A stretch of 64,000 nucleotides of DNA, taken from Methylomonas rapida. Its GTDB lineage: Bacteria; Pseudomonadota; Gammaproteobacteria; Methylococcales; Methylomonadaceae. The stretch is taken from positions 2,480,001 through 2,544,000 of the forward strand of contig NZ_CP113517.1 in assembly GCF_024360925.2 (NCBI RefSeq), written 5' to 3'. Below the pieces are notes generated by a model. The model was not told the DNA's origin, did no database searches, and saw nothing but the letters and a program-made list of their open reading frames with translations. The translations under genes and the position numbers were made by a program. Shown here one piece after another: positions 57,502-64,000 of this stretch (position 1 is the first letter of the stretch; every line of letters begins with the position of its first letter).

Positions 57502-57680
57502 CGCCATTATATGAGGCGAAAGGCTTAGTGGTGGAGTTTCCAATCAGCTTCTCAGCAAAGCGAGTCTTACTAACAGCATGACAAATAATATTGCACTCCA
57601 CAATAAAAAAAAATTTATAAATTTTTTTTCTTAGATTGGTGCTTCCAGCCGGCAACAAAGAGGGAGTTAAAAACAATGCG

Positions 57681-58806
57681 ATAGGACTTACGCATTGACG
57701 GAAGCCTGAAACTGTGGGTTCAAATATTCCTTGCCGACCATGAAGCTGTTGACGAATGCGGCGATCACATCCTGATACAACGTTCTTTGCCATTGGTAAG
57801 CATTGCGAATAATTTCAGTAAATTGCATTCGCTGCAGATGAACATAGCCACATAAAGCGGCAAAGATATGGTTGAGTATCGGTACTTTGCTACGGACTTG
57901 GAACTTCTCGATGTTGCAAACCTGCTTGATCATGCGGTGGTATTGCTCGATCTGCCAATGCTGGTCGTGCAGTTTCTGAAAATCGGATTGCTTAAAGGCA
58001 TCATAAGCCTCAGCCTCTGGCAGGAACACCACGTAATGGCGCAGTTGGTCTTTTAACCGCGTCCGAAACAGCTTCACGTTGCCAAAATCACGTAACCAGA
58101 CCCGCATGCCGTCGTCAGGAATGTCCAGTTTTTGTACCTGGATCCAGGTGCCTTTTTCCGTCGACACCCGGCGATTGCTTTCCACCGCAAACATAAACCC
58201 CATCCGGTGGTTTTTTACCGTCTTAAGGTTGTCCACACAGGAATACCAACTATCCCCGGTCATAAAATTCGGTTGTAATCCCCAAGCCAGCACCTCGCCC
58301 AACATGTCGAGGAAATAATCATTTTTGGTTTTTCCTTCTGCCTTGTCGTATACACGATAGTTAACGGGCAGGCTGCGGCCTTGCGGGTCAGTGTAGTATA
58401 ACGTGATGAGATTCAAGCCTTTAACCACGCGATGATGCTTGCCAGACCAAAAATGTCCAACCAGTTCCATGCGTTGGCTGTAGGGTTTGTCTAAGGTGCT
58501 GTCATCCACGTTCAGCGTCCCGCCCACCAAGTTCAACAGACATTTTGCCTCATTGAACAAGTCTTTCGGCTCGTAACTTTCTCGTAACAGGAAACGATTC
58601 ACGCTGTCATGGGAAATGTTCATCACCTCGGAAAGACGGGTGCAGGTACTTGATTTCGGTTCGCTCATCAAAAATCCCATATACATTGGCAAGGTGCAAC
58701 GCGCTGTCGGTGGGCGGCTAGGCTTTCTTATCATCCCTGAATCGTTCTTGTTAAATGTACTTCCTATGACATAGTTATTGCTTGATCGTCAATGCGTAAG
58801 TCCTAT
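57681..58806. mobile_element. Insertion sequence, IS4/IS701-like, 1126 bp
   Basis: Perfect 20-bp inverted ends: ATAGGACTTACGCATTGACG at 57681-57700 and its complement at 58787-58806. A DDE transposase fills the interior on the minus strand. GCG is present at both outer flanks and is a possible 3-bp target duplication, too short to be firm. Confidence 0.9.
57688..58734 (-). CDS. DDE transposase (IS4/IS701-like)
   Basis: The 348-residue transposase has an RNase H-like DDE core: GTLNVDDSTLDKPYSQRMEL (first Asp), NFMTGDSWYSCVDNLKTV (second Asp), and QHWQIEQYHRMIKQVCNIEK (Glu). Start ATG 58734 has AGGG just upstream. The gene overlaps the left inverted repeat at its 3' end. All catalytic positions are present, so the element may be active. 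The exact IS family needs a database match. Confidence 0.88.
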   Translation of the reverse strand: MIRKPSRPPTARCTLPMYMGFLMSEPKSSTCTRLSEVMNISHDSVNRFLLRESYEPKDLFNEAKCLLNLVGGTLNVDDSTLDKPYSQRMELVGHFWSGKHHRVVKGLNLITLYYTDPQGRSLPVNYRVYDKAEGKTKNDYFLDMLGEVLAWGLQPNFMTGDSWYSCVDNLKTVKNHRMGFMFAVESNRRVSTEKGTWIQVQKLDIPDDGMRVWLRDFGNVKLFRTRLKDQLRHYVVFLPEAEAYDAFKQSDFQKLHDQHWQIEQYHRMIKQVCNIEKFQVRSKVPILNHIFAALCGYVHLQRMQFTEIIRNAYQWQRTLYQDVIAAFVNSFMVGKEYLNPQFQASVNA

Positions 58807-58951
58807 GCGATTGGAAAAACTTGCCTTACCGCAGGAGTGGACATCTTGTATATAGCCCACCCCAGCCTTAAGACCTGAACTAAGATATAAAAAATGGCAA
58901 TAAACCCCAAAGTCACACAACTGAAAATTGCTAAATCAACTATGTTCATGA

Positions 58952-59215
58952 CTATTTAGGCTCGCCAATGAGATTTTGAATCGCAGTATTAACCACGCTA
59001 ATACCATCACGTAATGTGAAGTCTGCTTGTAATTGCAAGCTACCGCCCGCTCTAATTTGTGACCCAAAATTAGGCTCTCACAGATTTCCCGTGGTTAACC
59101 ACAACCGATAGCGCGCATAAACAGCCTAAGATCACTACATATAGTGTCTACCACGGCAATTCTTGGAAAGCCCAGAATTAAGCTGTAACTCACTAGAAAA
59201 TGGAGCGGAAAAAAT
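58952..59215 (-). pseudogene. Orphan toxin-tip-like fragment interrupted by a MITE
   Basis: On the minus strand, removing the MITE at 59073-59172 with one copy of its repeat gives a continuous frame: IFSAPFSSELQLNFGSQIRA, then GGSLQLQADFTLRDGISVVN, then TAIQNLIGEPK and a stop at 58952. No start codon is present in this frame. It sits directly before the split small membrane gene. This tip-plus-membrane-protein order resembles displaced Rhs C-terminal/immunity pairs, which is an inference. Family unknown. Confidence 0.4.
59073..59172. mobile_element. MITE copy 1 (100 bp, ISL3-like ends)
   Basis: GGCTCTCACAGATTTCCCGT opens the element and CGGCAATTCTTGGAAAGCC closes it, imperfect inverted ends. 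The interior holds ATCACTACATATAGTGT. The flanks CAAAATTA (59065-59072) and CAGAATTA (59173-59180) differ at one of 8 positions, a target duplication of ISL3 length. Nearly the same 100 bp occurs inverted at 63052-63151. Confidence 0.8.
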
Positions 59216-59388
59216 GGCTCTCCCAGATTTGCCGTGGTAGTTCATGATCTCGGACTAAAACTGAGATTTCAAAGATTAGCAATAAAAAATAATTGCTTTT
59301 ATTTCAATGGCATAGCTTTTATGAGGCAGGTTTGTTCGATCTGCAATCAGTATCGATAAGCTATTACCACGGAAAATCTGGGAGAGCC
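59216..59388. mobile_element. MITE copy 2 (173 bp, ISL3-like ends)
   Basis: GGCTCTCCCAGATTTGCCGT (59216 on) pairs with ACGGAAAATCTGGGAGAGCC (to 59388), about 23 of 24 positions including the next bases. The interior has no ORF. Flanks GAAAAAAT and AAAAAAAT are 8-bp near-identical repeats. Ends match those of the 100-bp copies, interior does not. Confidence 0.75.
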
Positions 59389-59415
59389 AAAAAAATTGCA
59401 TATCATTGATTTTAT

Positions 59416-60810
59416 GGCTCTTCCGTATTTCGCGGAGTAGCCCCGACATATAGGGTTATGCATAACCGAACAACCGTCTCCCTTCGATATCAAGCCAGAT
59501 ATGCTGAAACAGGCGGACGGTATTGTAAATGCCAAAGCAGCGTCGTTTGATGCTTTTGATTTTGTTGTTAAGCCCTTCAACAAAGCCACTGGTTTCCCGG
59601 CGAATGAAATAGTTGGTGATTTCATTTCGCCAGTTTTGATAGGTTTTGACAAACGCATCAAAGCCCTTCAACTTCAAGACTTTGATATGCTCCATCCAGC
59701 GATCCAAGGCTTTTTCGGCCTCAGCCTTATTGAGTCGGCGCTCAAAAATACCCGTCAAAAGCTCCCGTTGGATATAGACTTCTCGCAAAATGGGGGCTTG
59801 CTGGAATAGAAAAAGCAAAACGGTTTGCTGATCGGCAGAGAGTTCCATCCAGCGCTTCCGAAAAGCCCACATCGCGCCTTTCAGCTTGGCATAATCCTCG
59901 GCAGACAGGGTATTCTTGAGTTTTTTCATTTCCGCCTTGCGGACCTGGTCGGCGCCGTCTCGATAATGCTTGGCGACATGGAAGCGATCAACCACCACCT
60001 CGACGCCGGGCAATGTCTCATAGACGGCGTTGCGATACCCTTCATACATGTCCACGCAGACGCGTTGTAACGCGTGTTGCTGTGCCTCGGGAATATTCTG
60101 CAAAAAGGCTTTAACCGTTTCTTTTTTGCGGTCGGGCAGCACCGCCAGAATCCGCTTATGGTCCTCGGTATCGATAGCCGACACGATGACCACAAAATCT
60201 TGATGCCCTTTTTTCAAAGCGATTTCATCCAGTCCCAGCAAGCGAATGCCTTGGATGGCAGACCAATCAACTTGTTGGGCCACGTGCCGATTGATAATCC
60301 CTTCCGCCGCTTCGGCGCTGATGCCGTGCTTCACGTCCATGTCGGTCACGCTGCTGTTGATCAATTCACGCAATATCCACTGCTCATACGCTTTGGTATG
60401 GGGGCTTTTCCAGTTATACCAGCCACATTGTTGCGTGGTCGTCGGACCTTTGGGGCAGTCAGGGCATCGATAGCGCTTGGGGGTTAGCTTGATCCAAACC
60501 GGCCGATCGAAAATCGACAAATGACGCAAGGTGATTTCTCTGCCATAGCCATAAAACTTATCGATCCTCTGGCCGCATTGATGGCAGGTTGCACTGGTTA
60601 ACGTACTACTGACCGTGATGATGAACTCGCCTTTGGCGGTGGTTTCAACTTTTTCGATACAAACATCAGGTATATCCAGCGGTATTTGAAGTAGCGACTG
60701 TGTCATCACGATACTCCAGCGTTAAATTGTCGACCTTAGCAAAACTCACTGTGGCAGGCAAAGACTATAGCACTACATGTAGTGGTTTCTCCGCAAAATA
60801 CGGAAGAGCC
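59416..60810. mobile_element. ISL3-family insertion sequence, 1395 bp
   Basis: Ends GGCTCTTCCGTATTTCGCGG (59416 on) and CCGCAAAATACGGAAGAGCC (to 60810) are inverted with one mismatch. Perfect 8-bp target duplication GATTTTAT at 59408-59415 and 60811-60818. It carries one complete ISL3 transposase. It inserted just beyond the stop of the membrane protein at 60815-61096. Confidence 0.96.
59456..60709 (-). CDS. ISL3-family transposase
   Basis: The 417-residue protein has the N-terminal zinc-finger-like SATCHQCGQRIDKFYGYGRE and YRCPDCPKG pair of ISL3 transposases, the DDE core with LLGLDEIALKKGHQDFVVIV (first Asp), VEVVVDRFHVAKHYRDGADQ (second), and ETSGFVEGLNNKIKSIKRRC (Glu). Length is complete; ends and target duplication are intact, so it is potentially active. 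Confidence 0.95.
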   Translation of the reverse strand: MMTQSLLQIPLDIPDVCIEKVETTAKGEFIITVSSTLTSATCHQCGQRIDKFYGYGREITLRHLSIFDRPVWIKLTPKRYRCPDCPKGPTTTQQCGWYNWKSPHTKAYEQWILRELINSSVTDMDVKHGISAEAAEGIINRHVAQQVDWSAIQGIRLLGLDEIALKKGHQDFVVIVSAIDTEDHKRILAVLPDRKKETVKAFLQNIPEAQQHALQRVCVDMYEGYRNAVYETLPGVEVVVDRFHVAKHYRDGADQVRKAEMKKLKNTLSAEDYAKLKGAMWAFRKRWMELSADQQTVLLFLFQQAPILREVYIQRELLTGIFERRLNKAEAEKALDRWMEHIKVLKLKGFDAFVKTYQNWRNEITNYFIRRETSGFVEGLNNKIKSIKRRCFGIYNTVRLFQHIWLDIEGRRLFGYA

Positions 60811-60814
60811 GATT

Positions 60815-61096
60815 TTATAGCCCAGTAACATTCGCCGCCAAGACAACCATTAAAAAAGAACATAAATAGATTAAAATCATTAGGAATTTTTCGCTAAAAT
60901 CATATTTATTCGGATAAAGTATCCACGAATTCCTATCTTCAATGCTCTCATCAATTTCAAGCCCAACCCTGTTTAGATATTTCCTCTTTACCAAAACAGG
61001 GCCAAAATATATTAGTAATGCAGAAAGAATTATTAAAACGATTTGAGATAAGTTTAATCTCCATAAAACATCAACAAACTTCGAAAAATCTAACAT
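60815..61096 (-). CDS. Small membrane protein, candidate Rhs immunity protein
   Basis: The 93-residue protein has two hydrophobic segments (LSQIVLIILSALLIYFGPVL and FLMILIYLCSFLMVVLAANV) separated by an acidic/basic loop. It begins 33 bp after the reconstructed stop of the Rhs gene, on the same strand. That is where immunity genes lie in Rhs toxin loci, and AT-rich composition fits horizontally acquired cargo. No family is recognised. Role is inferred from position. Confidence 0.6.
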   Translation of the reverse strand: MLDFSKFVDVLWRLNLSQIVLIILSALLIYFGPVLVKRKYLNRVGLEIDESIEDRNSWILYPNKYDFSEKFLMILIYLCSFLMVVLAANVTGL

Positions 61097-61242
61097 AGTT
61101 ATAAGACTCCTAACGGTATTAATATATGATTAATTGTTAGAGCATCCACATTGATTTCTTAAACTGCTCACTCTCACATTTTGTGAGCCACCAACGGAGA
61201 TCATGTTGTTTAAATATGCACTCGCAATAGCATTACCTTTAC

Positions 61243-62920
61243 CTGAATCCGTGACTTTAAATATTGTCGGCCCTTTTTTCGCAAAATCATTCCGAAATTG
61301 GACTGTATTTAAAAGGGCATCCGTCGCAACCGAGTTTAACGTCTAAAAAACAAGCCTATTTTCAAGACTATTTTCCGGGCCTGGATAAAGTGGCGGGATT
61401 TTAAGCGTAGGGTTCTCTCACCGCTATGTTTTTGCGGTGATTAAGTGGCGAGCTGACGATGGCGTAACAATCAGCGTCTAGCCGACGGCGAGTTTGGCAT
61501 AAGTGGATTCGAAGGCAATGAAGCCGGGACAAGCCTGCGAAAAACGCAACTTGAGCCGATGACCGGTACGGATGAGTCGTGCAGCCAGGTACATGAGCTC
61601 CTGGATCACGGTTTTGATACGCCGCCGCTTGGCAGGATGCCTGACCGGGCTTTGTTCGCCCAGCAAGCCGATCAGGCCTATCCAGCGCAGGATGTTGTAG
61701 CTATAGGCGCTGAGGCTCATGATCAGGTCGTTGGTGGCAAACTTGCCGGATGGCAGGCGCTCGATATCCAGATCGGTCTTGAATTCGCTGTGGAATTGTT
61801 CAGCGGTGGCATGGTCGCGATAGAGGGCAATAACCATGGCATCGTCGTAATCGGCCACCGGCAGACTGGTCCACCAGCCTTCGATTTCGATATCCGGTAG
61901 CACGAGGGCTTGGCCTTGAGCCGTGATGGTGCGCTCGGTGATTTGCATGACCCGGCGACAGGTATAGGTTTTACCGTTGCGAGTGTGTTGCTCCATGACA
62001 CTGAACAAGGCCACGCGTTTGCCTTCGCGCGGTGTGGTCCACTGGCCGTGTTGTTCGGCGTAGGCCAGCCAGGCGTCGGCATCTTGTTTACGCGGGTTCC
62101 ATTTGATGATGAAATCGACCTGATCGGCTTCGTGTAAGTCGATGCGATTGTCGAGCGCGTCGTGACCGCCATCCAGCCGGACCAACAAAGGCAAAGTCGT
62201 CAAACGTTTCGCGGCGGCGAGTCCGCGCTCCAGCGCATAGCGGAATTCGTATTGGCAATGCTGCTTGCCTTCGCGCAGTTCATTACCAATACACCAGCCC
62301 TCTTTACCCAGATAGAGGGCAATCGGGGCGTAGCCGTCAAAACCTTTGTAGGTTCGGGAGACGCCTTCTTTGCAGGTTTTTTCGTTGTTCATGGGGTAAA
62401 CATCGATATCCAACGCGACATGGCCGGCTAACGGCGTTACCGGCACCTGGGCGTGAGCCAGAAAATCGAGGTTGCTTTGATAAATGATCGGTAATAAGGC
62501 GTCGGCGTGTTCATCCAGCCGCTGTCTGAGGCGAGCGCTAGAGGGCACGTGCTGAATCGACAGCGCAGCTTTGAAGTAGTCGTCATTGCGATGGTTTTCA
62601 ATGGCCTCGAAATCACTTTTGCCCAGGCAAAGCGTGCCAATGATACTTTTGATAATATCCGCGTGAGAAATACTATACCGTGCCGTAATGGAATACCTTT
62701 TTCCAAGGCCTGATTGAGCTGACCATAACGATTTAAACATAAACCGACCAAGGCTAATCCAGAGTGACTGGTATAAAATTCAGTGTCAGATTGTTCCAGG
62801 ATAAACCGCTTCATGAATCACTCGCTGGGTGAAGAATAGAATAGGCGAATTATACCAAAATAATCCTTATGAATCATTGGTATAGATCTATTTTGCGGGC
62901 TTTTAAGTCACGGATTCAGG
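61243..62920. mobile_element. IS1380-family insertion sequence, 1678 bp
   Basis: Ends CCTGAATCCGTGACTTTAAA (61243-61262) and, on the minus strand, CCTGAATCCGTGACTTAAAA (62920-62901) agree at 19 of 20 positions. Both outer flanks have CTTTA (61238-61242 and 62921-62925), a perfect 5-bp target duplication. Length is typical for IS1380. It disrupts the Rhs toxin tip. Its transposase is frameshifted. Confidence 0.94.
61478..62814 (-). pseudogene. IS1380-family transposase, frameshifted
   Basis: The true N-terminus MKRFILEQSDTEFYTSHSGL starts at 62814 and runs to RHGI. The remaining protein continues in another frame as SHADIIKSIIGTLCLGKSDF and on through DIDVYPMNNEKTCKEGVSRT (first Asp), LVRLDGGHDALDNRI (second Asp) and HSEFKTDLDIERLPS (Glu) to TYAKLAVG at 61478. 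The frames part near 62670, where GTATA/GTATT looks like a 5-nt duplication. A full product needs frameshifting, so this copy is probably inactive. Confidence 0.85.
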
Positions 62921-63051
62921 CTTTAGATATGTCTTTTAAAATATTTATAACCTTACCTGGCGCCAATCCTATACCAACATGATCACCTTCTAAATTGCCG
63001 GTCACAGGATCAAAACTTGCACCTAATTCTCCAGCACCTATTAATGCCGAA

Positions 63052-63151
63052 GGCTCTCCAAGAATTGCCGTGGTAGACACTATATGTAGTGATCTTAGGC
63101 TGTTTATGTGCGCTATCGGTTGTGGTTAACCACGGGAAATCTGTGAGAGCC
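63052..63151. mobile_element. MITE copy 3 (100 bp) inside the Rhs toxin tip
   Basis: GGCTCTCCAAGAATTGCCGT opens and GGGAAATCTGTGAGAGCC closes the element; it is the inverted counterpart of copy 1 at 59073-59172. Perfect 8-bp target duplication ATGCCGAA at 63044-63051 and 63152-63159. Its insertion causes an early stop in the Rhs frame. Confidence 0.92.
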
Positions 63152-64000
63152 ATGCCGAAGCCTCGCCTGAGGTATTTGCAAGGTCGCAAATACCACCTTT
63201 ATCGTATCCTAAATTTAGTGTGGCTTTACCTAAACCAACATTTTGAGCGAAATCGGCACCGAAGAAACCACCAAAATCCCAATTCCCACCATTTGGGCCA
63301 GGAAACTCGATGGCTATTCCAGAGTGGATACCGCTTAACCCTTCAATTCCTGTCATTGACTCAGAAATAAAAGATGGCACTTGTATATTAGTGCTAAGAG
63401 AAATTGTATCTAACCCCAATGGGTCAATATTTGTGAGTGGATTATTCCGTACATAGGTGTATAGGTTTATACCTCCATTCTCGCCAATTGGGTCCCTCGA
63501 TAACCATCGCCCGGTATCAGGATCATAAGCCCGATAGTTGGTTAAATGCAGCCCAACGCCCTGTATGTTAAACATCCCAGCATACAGAAAATCCGGTGTA
63601 ATCGGCGCCGCCTTTTGGATCGGTTTACCGTAGGCATCGTAATCGAACGAACCTATCCTGGCACCGGTCGTCATCACCTGCACGTCACGCACCGAGCCTA
63701 AATGATCGCGGGCATAATAAAGCCGTACATTGCCGGCGATTCTGACCTCTCCTTCGGGATAATAACGCCGTGCCACTACGTCCGTAGCCGTGCGGGCTTG
63801 GCATAAGCTATCGCCGCACCACAAATAACGCATGACCGTCGGCGCCATCACGCCGTTATCGGATGTGATCGAGACGCGCCGGCCCAAGCCGTCGTAGGCC
63901 ATCTGATACGAGAATCCCGGTTGTCCGGTCAACTCGACGTTGACCAGGCGATTTTCCGCATCCCAGGCATAGTCGCGCGCGCCGTCGTTAGAGAGGTTGC

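Larger units (their letters stand above)
57494..58949 (-). pseudogene. Small membrane protein gene split by an insertion sequence
   Basis: ATG 58949 starts MNIVDLAIFSCVTLGFIAIF and reads 47 codons before the IS at 58806. If the IS (57681-58806) and one GCG repeat are removed, the frame continues as PIALFLTPSLLPAGSTNLRK to the stop at 57494, for about 108 codons. The first part is one hydrophobic helix followed by a basic segment. It starts 2 bp after an orphan toxin-tip-like fragment, so it may be an old immunity gene. I do not recognise a family, and the last 50 codons overlap a transposase relic on the other strand, so the true end may be earlier. Confidence 0.4.
61130..64000 (-). pseudogene. 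Rhs-repeat polymorphic toxin (partial), split by a MITE and an IS1380 element
   Basis: Reading in from the window edge the frame shows Rhs/YD repeats (YAWDAENRLVNVEL, YDGLGRRVSI, YYARDHLGSVRDVQV) and the core end DPDTGRWLSRDPIGENGGIN, then NPLTNIDPLGL, after which the variable toxin tip begins. The tip is cut by the MITE at 63052-63151 and the IS1380 element at 61243-62920. Removing each with one target repeat gives a continuous frame over 62921-63051 (ALIGAGELGASFDPVTGNLE, then GDHVGIGLAPGKVINILKDI) and 61130-61242 (GNAIASAYLNNMISVGGSQN), ending NQCGCSNN. In its present form the protein ends early inside the MITE. The toxin type is not recognised. Upstream part is outside the window. Confidence 0.85.

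Noticed and set aside
61380..61400. CCTGGATAAAGTGGCGGG as the left end of the IS1380 element
   Set aside because: It matches the right end poorly and gives no target repeat, while 61243 gives 19/20 identity, a 5-bp target repeat and restores the Rhs frame.

Overview
The window looks like chromosome of a gammaproteobacterium, most likely a methanotroph-type Methylococcales relative. This rests on cytochrome c maturation genes in the order ccmABCDEFGHI, a Xanthomonas-like gspFGHIJKLMND type II secretion cluster, GC-rich coding sequence with fairly AT-rich gaps, and two accessory rotary ATPases. No rRNA or pmo gene is present, so the lineage is an inference.

Layout. 1-6741 (minus): the ccm operon, split between ccmB and ccmC by a small inverted-repeat cassette with a GxxExxY gene. 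7121-8709 (plus): purEK. 9014-16397 (plus): a compact V/A-type ATPase operon in the order B-D-I-K-E-DUF2764-like-A, followed by a lipoprotein hydrolase. 17956-18926 (minus): truA and a small overlapping ORF. 19233-35597 (plus): a type I-C CRISPR-Cas locus (HD-only cas3 fragment, cas3, cas5c, cas8c, cas7c, a VapBC-like pair, cas4, cas1, cas2) and one array of about 112 repeats. 35646-35971: an hsdM-like scrap and a tRNA-Ser(GGA) gene with its terminator. 36257-45457 (plus): a receiver-Hpt protein, an HDOD-REC-GGDEF protein, and an N-type ATPase operon atpDCQRBEFAG whose first gene overlaps the GGDEF gene. 45881-54656 (minus): type II secretion genes without gspE. 54753-57235 (minus): hflKC and slyD. 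57317-64000: an Rhs polymorphic-toxin locus dissected by three insertion sequences and three short MITEs.

How the parts relate. The V-type and N-type ATPases both carry rotor residues that match known Na+-binding positions, which suggests ion homeostasis beside a housekeeping F-type enzyme elsewhere. The GGDEF protein overlapping N-ATPase atpD suggests coupled expression. The cas genes form a near-contiguous unit reading into the array. In the Rhs locus, exact target-site duplications allow the original gene to be rebuilt: removing one MITE and one IS1380 element restores a continuous toxin C-terminus, followed 33 bp later by a small membrane protein that is a candidate immunity gene. A second toxin-tip and membrane-protein pair further along is also split by mobile elements. 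A repeat family with the core GTCCACGAAACACACGAAAA occurs at three places, one of which carries the GxxExxY gene.
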